Shown here piece by piece: positions 55,765-64,000 of a stretch of DNA of 64,000 nt (positions within the stretch are counted from its first letter, which is position 1; every line of letters starts with the position of its first letter). A program made the position numbers and the translations under genes. The stretch comes from Deroplatys truncata (taxonomy: Eukaryota > Arthropoda > Insecta > Mantodea > Mantidae). A model generated the notes under the pieces. It worked only from the letters and a program-made list of their open reading frames with translations. It was not told the DNA's origin and did no database searches. Location of the stretch: the NCBI GenBank assembly GCA_030765065.1, contig CM060985.1, positions 173,188,096-173,252,095 on the forward strand, read 5' to 3'.

Positions 55765-56800
55765 GTTAGTTTCTGCACAACTACTCTGTATTCACTCTTA
55801 GGTTGATCCGCGACAAAACAAACCCACGTGGTCAGTGCAGCGTGGTGCAACACGGTAGCAATGCGCCCAGGAAAGTGGTCCCATACTAATAATCTGAATT
55901 TTAGAATGAATTTATTCTTAAATAGTATAATATTCCATACAAATACCTAAGGTTTTATTTAACGCTGATTTATACCGTAAAACAGAGCTACAAGTCCCAT
56001 GATGCAATTAGTATGAGTCACCTGACATCCGGGTAGGCGCAGAATATTGTTTACAGCCAGAAACCAGCAGTTGTGTTTAGTATCATGGCGGACGGTGAAT
56101 TTGCTCTTGTGTTTTCGTCGAATTACATAAAGCATTAGCCGCGTAAACCATTGACTAGTGGTGAAAAAACAACAGTGTTGTATCTTTAATATAAGTTATG
56201 TGAGAAATATCCAACACTTTCCGCGAAAGAAATGGTGAAATTAACTTCTGAGCTCACCGGTGTTTCGAGTACAAGTATAAACAGTGTTTGTGCAGAAAAA
56301 TCTGAAACGGGAAAAGTGGTTACACCCGAAAAAAGAAAAGAAAAAGAAAGCATATGAAATACGCGATGCAAGAATGTAGTGATCTTAAGAAGAATGCAAT
56401 TCGTGTAACAGTGCACAATTTCTTTTTTAAACTGAGCCGCCAACAGTTAATAAAGTGCCGCTTCCAGAGAGCGAATAAATTAGGTTATCGCATACCTGTT
56501 ACTTTATTTTTCGCTCATTTATTTTAGAATTAACTATTATATGTGCAAACGTTTATTTTGTTGCAACTATCAATCTTATCACCTTTAACCTTTTAACAGA
56601 ATATGCTAGACACCGTTTCAGTTGTCGAAATACGGACTGTTCTTTTTTGCACTACGTGCCGCTTGTACTGGCCACATGGTCTGAAAGTGTGACAGTATTT
56701 CTAGTGCGAATGGCGGAAGGATACATTATAGCGGTGCACTGGTCACCTGGGGTTTGTTTTGACGCGGATCAACCTAAGAGTGAATACAGAGCAAGTGCAG
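55765..56800 (+). mobile_element. DNA transposon with ~42 bp or longer inverted repeats
   Basis: The left end (55,783-55,826) contains CTCTGTATTCACTCTTAGGT, TGATCCGCGACAAAACAAAC and CC. The right end (56,752-56,792) is its complement: GGTTTGTTTTGACGCGGATC and AACCTAAGAGTGAATACAGA. Weaker complementarity continues inward (ACGTGGTCAGTGCAG against GTGCACTGGTCACCT) and outward (CTGCAC). The core carries a transposase-like fragment. No target duplication could be fixed. Confidence 0.8.
56135..56470 (+). pseudogene. Transposase-like N-terminal helix-turn-helix fragment
   Basis: Plus strand: after a start region (SGEKTTVLYL, stop, YKLCEKYPTLS) it reads AKEMVKLTSELTGVSSTSIN, then SVCAEKSETGKVVTPEKRKE. 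A second degraded stretch includes AIRVTVHNFFFK. The pattern of a helix-turn-helix ending in V-S-x-x-S/T-I/V, a basic linker, then A-I-R-x-x-V-H-x-F resembles N-terminal regions of insect IS630/Tc1-related transposase families. I infer that from pattern only. The catalytic domain is missing. Confidence 0.55.
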
Positions 56801-58520
56801 TTTTACTGTTGGTACACGTGTAGCGGAACTTGTGACAGTTGAAGTCTGTGGAGCGGAGTCTACCTCCTGAGGCCAGGACAAAAAGCGGTTATGCACGCCA
56901 TGGTATATCCGGCGACCACAGGAATGATGGGCTCGCGACATTGTTTCACAACTATTTCACTTCAAAACTACAACATTTCATAACTAAGTTTTAAATAACA
57001 TGTCTGTAATTATACCAAGAACATCAATAGTCGATGCCATTTCTTCAAGAAACAAAACTCCACGAAGTAGATTTGGAATGAATGACATTTCCATTTTGCA
57101 CAATTTTAAAGCTACATACTTAATTTTTTGTACACATACTTGGGGTGTTATGTGAAAGTATTTGTCAGAGTTTCGTTTTTGAATGTCAATCAGTTTTTTA
57201 ATTATTGAAAATTTTCTTTCAAAACATTTGCAAATTTCAAAATTCACTCCACACTTTTTGAAAAAAGTTTGAATTTTTTTTTTTTACATAACCAGTAGCT
57301 TATTTCAATATTTTTGCAATCATTTCACACATTTTATTTTTTATCTCAAAAAGTATTAAGTTAATGTTGAATCCCTTGCGTCTTTTTTATGCTTTATAGA
57401 ATGTACAGTAAAAATTTCAGCCCTCTAACACCTAATTTGTGGATGTAATTTTGTTTTGAATTAATAAAAATGTGGCAATAATTAAATTGAGGAAAAATCA
57501 GTTTAAAATTTGCGTGCAGTTAACCAGAAATAATGACTTACAGATCTTCCTAGAAGTGTCCAACTTACATGTGTAATTTGAACTCTTATTTCATTACAAG
57601 CACTGCAAATCAGTTCTAATTTATGGCATAAGCCAAGTCCTATGTACAAACACTTTTGATTGTGGTCATTACACTTCAGGTCTTCACCAATGATGACAGT
57701 AAACTGGTGTCCACCAATATATATTTACACTCTTCATTATTTACAGCAGGTATATGTTCACAGTTATCCTCCAGCTGTTTCCGCCTTAAATTTTTTTCTT
57801 TTGTACACCACATTCTTGCTGAATCTTTCATCACTGCTATTATTTACATTATGTTACACTTGTTTCTGACCCATGTTTATGAAACAACATATAATTTGAT
57901 GTTACACGACATCTACGGGCAGAGCTGCTGTTACTACTATGTTATACCGATTATGGTGGCTCAGTGACAAATCAGACACTAACCTTCCAGGAAACAGTCC
58001 CGCAAAAATCGGTAAAAAGCGGATTTTTGGTTCATGCTGCGATTTTATCATCTACCACGCCTCCTCGGGGACATTTAAAGAGCGCAGACCTTTAAATATG
58101 ACGTAATTAGAGCAACTTCCAGGCACTGTAGTGCTTTACAACTTTGCATATATGCACTTCAAACCACCTAGCAGTTTTTGGTACAAAAAACTGTGAAATT
58201 TTGTCATTTTTGGTCATATTTTCACCCATTTCCCCCCTTAAAAACATAAATCAGGGTTTAATGTATAGTACTTTCAACATTCACTTCAAACTTTAAAGCC
58301 ATGTAAATGCAATAGGCTATTTCACTGGTTTCTGGAAACCATCTCAGATTATTTAGTAGTGTTTATCGAGCCCACAGAAAGTGGTTACTTTTAATTCTTT
58401 TATGTATTTCTTAAAAAATTAAAATGCACTATTTGAAAACGCTATCTTGAGCAGTATGGCGTCGCACTGAATTCAGTGACGTCAAACCTCCAACTTGAGT
58501 TAGCATTCTGCTGTTCAAGT
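56801..58520. other. No gene recognised
   Basis: About 1.7 kb of AT-rich sequence, the longest gap without an assigned element. Frames up to about 100 codons (57,656-57,967 plus; 56,984-57,247 minus) show no family motif. It may contain unique host intergenic sequence. Confidence 0.45.
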
Positions 58521-59345
58521 AATTTTTACTTTCTCTACTACGTATTGTATTCCACCCAAAAATTCGATACCGAGATTTCACCGGAAATACATGTTTTGAG
58601 ACCCCCTGAATCCAAAAAAATGCATTTTTGGAAACATGTCTGTGTGTGTGTCTGTGAACAGCATAACTCAGAAACGAACAGTCGGATAAACACCAAACTT
58701 GGTATTTAGGTTCAGCATCTTCCAGAGATGCGACACGAAGGTTTCCAAGAAAATCCCCCCACTCCAAATTACCCTTTACATGGAATATTTTTCGAAAATT
58801 TTTATTTTCTCAAAAATGGCTCTTAACGATTTTGATTAAAATATCATATGTTTAAGACATTTTCATGAGAAATGAAATGTATATCTCGAATTTTCTGGGA
58901 ATGTCTCCAAAAGTATTCTTCATTGTGAACGACCTTTGCATAACTGGTAAACCATAAGAGATAAATAAAATGTTACTACACAAAAAATGTAGATAGCGTT
59001 AAAATACACAATTTATGTCATATACATTTTTTGTTGAGTGAACCGTTTTCGAGATATTGCTTGTTATTCCCTTAAATTTTCCAATACTTATACTTTTTCT
59101 CAAATGGAAATTCGTAATTCATTTGGGGGGGGGGGTCCTGGTAATGCAAAGAGTGCAATACTTCACATAGCAACCAACGCTTAAAATATTTGACTATCGC
59201 TTAAAGCCTACCATATTCCCCTTGCATCTACAAGAAAATTAGCAATAAGATTAACATCTCGATTAACATGAAGCATATGAAGAATAAGCGTTTGTAAAAA
59301 TAGTATGTACAAGAGTAGAGAAAGTTATGTGAGTGTAACAGAGAA
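58521..59345 (+). mobile_element. Family A copy 25, full length
   Basis: From ATTTTTACTTTCTCTACTAC to GTAGAGAAAGTTATGTGAGT and GTAACAG. About 25 bp of the left end (AGTAAGTAGGGGAAG) are deleted. TG tract short. It adjoins a THAP-like coding remnant. Confidence 0.9.
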
Positions 59346-59364
59346 TTTTTTACGGCGATTTACC

Positions 59365-59560
59365 CATGAAAACAGTTACAAATGGTGTGTAGTGCCAGCG
59401 TGCACAAACACGTCAATAAAGACACCAGAGAAACTATTTGCACGTGTTTTAAAGAATACCAAAATTCGCAAAAAGTGGTTACAACTACCTCGCAGATGAT
59501 ATAGCGGATAATTCAATTGTTATCTCTGTGAAGACATTAAGTAAAGATAGAGTATTTCAT
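59365..59560 (+). pseudogene. THAP-type zinc finger fragment
   Basis: Plus strand: YKWCVVPACTNTSIKTPEKL then a stretch ending RKKWLQLPRR. This is the first half of a THAP DNA-binding domain: C-x4-C, a conserved Pro, a phenylalanine-type position, and the RKKWL segment. After two stops, YLCEDIK resembles the second half, which should be C-x2-H, but the His is lost. THAP domains occur in host DNA-binding proteins and in P-element-type transposons. I cannot tell which this was. It abuts a family A copy at its 5' side. Confidence 0.65.
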
Positions 59561-59599
59561 GTTAAAGACATAATATACATTATGGATGGTCTATTTTAC

Positions 59600-59754
59600 C
59601 AATCTGTTTGAGCTTAGAATAGTCCAGACACTTGCAGCTCATCTCATCCACCACCATAGTCACATTGGTGTTCAGGACAGATCTTCCATTTGAATGTGCA
59701 GGATACAGCTGCACGTAACCAATAGCATCATCTCCATAAAATTCTCTTGCAGCC
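59600..59754 (-). CDS. Candidate internal exon of an unidentified gene
   Basis: On the minus strand a 155-bp segment is bounded by a good splice acceptor (TTAATTTTCCTGTGCAG, with a pyrimidine tract) and a possible donor (ATTG/GTAAAATAG). It is open in one frame for 51 codons: AAREFYGDDAIGYVQLYPAH, then SNGRSVLNTNVTMVVDEMSC and KCLDYSKLKQI. The FYGDDAIGYVQL stretch resembles the region before the SWIM zinc finger in an insect family linked to YqaJ-type nucleases, but the rest does not clearly follow. It could be a host exon or an exon of a mobile gene. No neighbouring exon was found. Confidence 0.4.
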
Positions 59755-60039
59755 CTGCACAGGAAAATTAACTATTACAAACACGAAATTGCCGCATAAC
59801 TAACTTAACTTACGATGTGTTACATTATAACAACCAAAATTTATGTTTAGGTAGTATTATTTCACCTCAATACGTTTATGTTGGGTTACTAAGTAAGTTG
59901 GTAAGGTACTTGTGACGTCATTATAGATTCGGGCAGTTGAGACCGTTTTCGATCACATGGCGTCATCTAAAATGTTTATCTCTTTTTTAAACAAATAATC
60001 CATTTTTAGTCAGATTAATCACTTTTAAAACCTATAATA
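59755..60039. other. Unassigned; possible intron upstream of the candidate exon
   Basis: AT-rich with no recognised content. If the minus-strand exon at 59,600-59,754 is real, this is its upstream intron. Confidence 0.3.
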
Positions 60040-60374
60040 TATGCGGATATCTGTCAAATAGCTTATTGAAAAACTCAATTCGTTCTGATCGACATGGGAC
60101 CATAAATCACCTGCAAGTACAAAGCGCTTGTACTTGAATACAAACACATTGGAGCTGTAGAAGAACTTTTTGCGAAGAAGAAATTGACTGAGATTGCCAC
60201 TGAGTAGAAAAATGGTTGTTACTTCACATAACAGAGAGAGATTTATTAATTAATAAATCATGTCCTCCAGTGAGGATCACCACATGGATCCAGAATATAT
60301 AAACTTTAGATAAATTTTGGAAATTGTGTACAATTGATTTTGAAAATAGTTATATCATAGTTATTTCTGTTTAA

Positions 60375-61085
60375 ATTTTTATGGTTTTATAGAGTTTGTT
60401 TGTAAACAATTCTTGAGGTATAAATGGAAATGTAGTATTTCAATGGAGTCTCTGAGTATCTGTTTGAGAATCTTCTTTATCTCGTGGAATATAAATTTAA
60501 AAGCATTTGTTGTGTATTTAGGAAGCGTACCTCTTGTTCGAAATAAAGACCTCTGGTTGGTCCATTTTTGTCTTGGGATATTCCACTTCACAGACACGAA
60601 TGGAGTGCATGGCTCATAAATTGCTTGTTTTAGGTCTGTCTCAAAGCGAACAGTAGGATGTAATGTTATTGCAGTATTGTTGTTCCTATTGATGACTACG
60701 ATGTCTGCTCTTCTGTTAAGAGTCGTCTGTCAGTGAACTTCATCGTCGTCGTTGCAGGATTTCAGCTACAGATGTCGTAACTGTTACGCAGTGCTCCAGC
60801 AGAACGCCAACACATGTCCAAGTGTTTCTGTCTCGTTACATCCAATTTGGCAGCAGCGGGTTCTTCCGGGAACCGATCTCACTGCTGTCATATTACATGA
60901 CATTTTCACTGCGCTTATACATTCTGTACAAGAAAGAAGGGAGTTACTGGACATTCTGCATATATGCTCACTCCTTTTCCTTTATGAGATAGGAGACACC
61001 CGAGTTCACATGATCTCTCTAAGCTTTCTTCTGTTTGCTTTAGGTGGAAGTGTGTCTTTATGGATATTCAGTCTGTGAAGGGCGA
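60375..61085 (-). pseudogene. Non-LTR retrotransposon C-terminus, R2-type Cys/His
   Basis: Minus strand: CQIGCNETETLGHVLAFC is a C-x3-C-x7-H-x4-C motif (60,799-60,852), the arrangement found in LINEs with a restriction-like endonuclease (R2 and related clades). Downstream are RRADIVVINRNNNTAITL and HPTVRFETDLKQAIYEP, the endonuclease-like part, and a C-terminus with KWNIPRQKW, RGTLPKYTTNAF and a stop at 60,379. Several stops and frameshifts occur between the blocks. The reverse transcriptase is missing, so this is a 5'-truncated copy. Confidence 0.78.
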
Positions 61086-61149
61086 AATTTTGTTCTTCGT
61101 TGAGGAGTTTCCAATAGTTGGTTATCTTCACTGTATGTTAATCAGACTT

Positions 61150-61990
61150 CTGAGTTTTGTACCGGCTTCTCAAGTAAACTGTTTACAATTAAACCAGCTG
61201 TGATTTATATTTAGAGTACTCGATGTTCAAAGTTATTTGTTATATACTCAGATTCTAAAAGTGCACTACTTGCAATAAACAATCCACCATCAACCCATAT
61301 TCTTACTCAAGAAGTTCAATCACTACTTCATAGAGCCAATAAGCAAGGAAAGCAAGTAAGTGTCTTTAGTATGGATTCCATCCCACATTGGAATACAAGG
61401 CAACGAATTGGCCGATCAGGCAGCAAAAACTGTGACCCAACTATAACTATATCAGCCCATGATGTTATCTCAAACAGTGGAAGACAGGATGGCTTGACTC
61501 CACAAGAACTCTGTGATATAAAATCGAGTTTTTCGACACATCTTCCCAGCAATTCTCTTTCCAGACAAGATGAGGTTTTGATATCCCGACTGAGAATGGA
61601 CCATACCAAGATCACGCACAGTTATCTTCTTTCAAAGGACCAACCAACATACTGTTAACGACGAAACACATAATCGTGGAATGTCCACAATACGATCAAT
61701 GGAGACAACACTACCAGATAGCCAATGTATACAAACAGCACTCAACTATTCCATGTAGCCTAAGATAGTTGAATTTTTTAAAAACATAAATTCATATAAA
61801 AGTATATAATGTTCACTCAATTTGATTATAGTGCCACTGGTTTTATATACTAGTTCATTGAAATGGTTTAAAACTACCAGAATGTTAAATAACCTCATTG
61901 TTTTATTGTTAAATATTTATTTTATAAAAGGTTGTAAAGTCACGAGATGACTAATATGTTAAAACCACTATAAACTTTCAATTACAAAAA
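61150..61990 (+). pseudogene. Non-LTR retrotransposon 3' end with RNase H
   Basis: Plus strand: LFVIYSDSKSALLAINNPPS (middle Asp) and VWIPSHIGIQGNELADQAAK (His and Gly-Asn-Glu...Ala-Asp block) define RNase H. A frameshift follows, then VLISRLRMDHTKITHSYLL and a broken Cys/His end (TKHIIVECPQYDQW). The tail to about 61,990 ends in an A-rich run after GTAAAGTCACGAGATGACTA, consistent with the element's 3' untranslated region. It points toward the right, back-to-back with the R2-type remnant. Confidence 0.82.
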
Positions 61991-62240
61991 AAGTATGAAA
62001 ACAAAAGCCAGTTACATTTTATTGCAAATAATAAACATAGATGTAACACTTCAGCAAACAAGACAGTTTAAAAAGTGACAATCCATCCTATGTTATATTA
62101 ACTGTCATTTATCAAATACTCCAGATGTGTGCGCAATGAAAGAGTGTCAGAACCTGTGAATAACCCACATATAAGGACGTTTTCCTTTGTAATTAAGTTC
62201 GTTAGTAGGGCATGCTAAATAATTGTATAAAGAGACAAAA
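61991..62240. other. No gene recognised
   Basis: AT-rich spacer between a retrotransposon tail and repeat X. Confidence 0.45.
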
Positions 62241-62461
62241 CTACTAACATTAGAAATCAGTGAACCCATATTTTATATCAACTCAGAAGATCATTTTTCT
62301 CTATGGTCGCAGACTGTGTCTTTTCCGAAGATGTTAACTTGGTGGCCTCGGAGTGCGGGATTGTTGTATATGTTAATAAGGGTTTCTGCATTATTTGAAG
62401 ATTATGTAGCTTTTATGATACTAAATAACTATGGTACAGACGTTTAAAATTTAATCTACTA

Positions 62462-63750
62462 CGAGGGGCACTATTTATATTTTGAGCCTAATAATTAAAA
62501 CAAAGTAATTTCTGATTGAAAACTTCTTTATTGTTTTTCAAAATATTCTCCTTTATGACCAATACACTTTTGCATCCGTTTGAACCATTTGTCAAAGCAT
62601 TTATTCCAGTCTTCTTGAGACACCTCCAAAACATGGTTCTTGAAGGCATCAACGGCTTCTTCTGCCAACGAAAATCGTTATCCACGCAATTTATTCTTGT
62701 TGTTCGGGAACATAAAGAAGTCATTGGGTGCCAAATCAGGACTGTATAGCGAATGACCCATCAATTCGATTTTTTGAGCCTTCAAACACTCTGTTGTTAG
62801 ACGAGATGTGTGCGCGCTCGCATTGTCTTGATGAAGAACGATCCTACGGTTCTTGTTGGTTTTCCTTCCTTCACCGAAGACTTCCGGCAAACAAATGGTT
62901 GTGTACCATTCGGCATTGACCGTCTTACGTTCCTCTAAAGGCACTGTTGCCACATGGCCAGTTTTGCTGAAAAAGCAGGCGACCATTTGCTTCGAAGTGC
63001 TTCGAGTGCGAACAACTTTTGTAGGATTTGCTTCATCTTGAAACACCCATACCGTCGACTGCTGTTTACGTTCCGGCTCATACGCATAGATCCATGATTC
63101 GTCACCTGTTACAATCTTATATACGTCTTTTGAGGCACCGCCATTGTATTTCTTGAGCATTTTTGTACACCAATCGACACGAGCACCTTTTTGAGATTGC
63201 GTCAAATTATGTGGGATCCAACTAGAGCAAACCTTTTTCACGGCTAAATAATCATGCAATATTTTATATATGCTGGTGGAACTAATGCCTAGGGTTGCCT
63301 CAATCTCACAATATGTCGCATGACGATCTTTCTTCATTAGTTTTTGCACAGCATCAATGTTTTCTGGCACAACTGACTTTGGACGACCTTCATGAACTTA
63401 GTCATTGAGCGAACGGCGGCCACGATTAAATTCGTTATACCAGCGTTTCACAGTGGCAAAGGATGGAACTTCGTTGCCAAATGTGGAAGTTAGTTGATCA
63501 ATGCACTCTTGTCTTGATAAGCCACGTCGAAAGTCGTAATAAATCATTGCGCAAACATTTTCACGAGTTAATTCCATGTTTTTGTTGACACACAATGTTC
63601 AAGTTAGTGTAAACAAAACAAATGACGCTCTATTGACAAAATGTGTGAAGTAGATTATGGTAAAACATGTAAAACTTTCCATTGGAAACGTCAGATGGCA
63701 CCTACAACATTCAGGGTTGCCAAGGCTCAAAATATAAATAGTGCCCCTCG
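62462..63750 (-). mobile_element. Mariner element M2, best preserved in the window
   Basis: 1,289 bp with TA at 62,460-62,461 and 63,751-63,752. The terminal inverted repeats are perfect over 28 bp: CGAGGGGCACTATTTATATT then TTGAGCCT at the left, and the exact complement at the right. It is inserted in repeat X; the related locus near 30,635 lacks it. Perfect ends and a nearly open transposase indicate a recent insertion. Confidence 0.95.
62528..63577 (-). pseudogene. Mariner (DD34D) transposase with two nonsense codons
   Basis: A single minus-strand frame runs from MELTRENVCAMIYYDFRRGL (63,577; an upstream in-frame ATG is at 63,595) to a stop at 62,528, about 349 codons, normal for mariner. 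The N-terminal helix-turn-helix part has FATVKRWYNEFNRGRRSLND and the linker SWIPHNLTQSQKGARVDW. Catalytic Asp residues are in TGDESWIYAYEPE, HQDNASAHTS and SPDLAPNDFF, with 34 residues between the last two. The only damage I see is TAA at 63,398-63,400 and TAA at 62,678-62,680, both without frame change. As it stands it should not make a full-length protein. Confidence 0.94.
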
Positions 63751-64000
63751 TACATTATTTAAAACGTTATTCGACCAATCCGACCGAGGATTGTTCTACC
63801 GCCAAAGGATACGTATACGCAGGCTATACAGCATTTCTAGAACTTGGAAGAGTGTCGGTGGGAGGTTAAGGAAGTCAGACGTTCTGCCGATGTTTCACAT
63901 GCTTTTGCGTGAATATCACGGGATTTTTCATCTGTTATTTGAGATAGTCGGGTCTGTACTAAATCACAGTTTATAATGAAGGGGGAAGTAAATTAAGTTA

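Larger units (their letters stand above)
60040..63975 (+). repeat. Dispersed repeat X, copy 2, heavily interrupted
   Basis: Segments 60,065-60,195, 62,245-62,345 and 63,752-63,960 match 29,120-29,290, the two flanks of family A at 29.5/30.4 kb, and 30,630-30,800, in the same order and strand. Between them lie two non-LTR ends and a mariner. Examples of shared strings: CTTGTACTTGAATAC, GCAGACTGTGTCTT and GGAGGTTAAGGAAGTCAGAC. Class unknown. Confidence 0.65.

Noticed and set aside
57656-57967. A 103-codon plus-strand reading frame
   Set aside because: AT-rich, hydrophobic by composition, with no family motif, no splice or promoter context, and overlapped by other frames.

Overview
The window looks like non-genic nuclear DNA from a large, repeat-rich insect genome. 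It is AT-rich, has no long intact open reading frame, and is full of mariner/Tc1 transposons, insect-type non-LTR retrotransposon ends, tRNA-derived SINEs and microsatellites. A polyneopteran such as a cockroach or termite would fit, but I infer that from the general look of the repeats and cannot prove it. I found no complete host gene, functional tRNA, rRNA or CRISPR array. The one candidate host-type exon is at 59,600-59,754 on the minus strand.

The dominant component is a dispersed repeat of about 0.85 kb, here called family A. It starts near ACTTTCTCTACTAC and ends near GTAGAGAAAGTCATGTGAG. More than twenty full or partial copies occur on both strands, many of them joined head-to-tail or tail-to-tail. 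Most copies carry a TG-rich tract at the same internal site, and several tracts have grown into long microsatellites. Other families are placed relative to family A. Three mariners share one terminal repeat (8,754-9,999; 16,403-17,248; 26,529-27,789). A fourth mariner with perfect 28-bp terminal repeats and only two in-frame stops lies at 62,462-63,750. A mariner-like family with about 210-bp terminal inverted repeats has three copies (44,368-45,346; 48,540-49,301; 51,773-52,546). A tRNA-derived SINE family has five copies, and a second SINE lies at 40,809-41,107. A CCAAT-box-rich repeat of about 1 kb has three copies (near 17.4-18.4, 23.0-24.1 and 32.4-33.3 kb). Further decayed transposases and non-LTR ends fill in between.

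Layout: 1-7 kb is mostly sparse sequence and family A. 7.7-10.3 kb holds two mariners and a Tc1-like fragment. 11-16 kb holds a SINE, family A copies and an RNase H retrotransposon end. 16.4-24.8 kb holds a deleted mariner, CCAAT repeats, a split RNase H fragment and a mariner interrupted by a CCAAT repeat. 25-36 kb is family A with a mariner inside one copy, a mariner C-terminus and another CCAAT repeat. 37.4-40.2 kb is a 34-bp minisatellite of about 80 units. 40.4-53 kb is a stack of nested insertions. 53-64 kb has family A, an unnamed inverted-repeat DNA transposon, a THAP-like fragment, two opposed non-LTR ends and the best-preserved mariner.

The elements do not form a pathway. What they give is a readable insertion history. 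Target duplications and interrupted copies show family A older than the SINE it contains, which is older than the long-TIR mariner inside that SINE. They also show family A older than one mariner, and a mariner older than a CCAAT repeat. A pair of paralogous segments (29.06-30.82 and 60.04-63.97 kb) supplies approximate unoccupied sites for one family A copy and for the youngest mariner.
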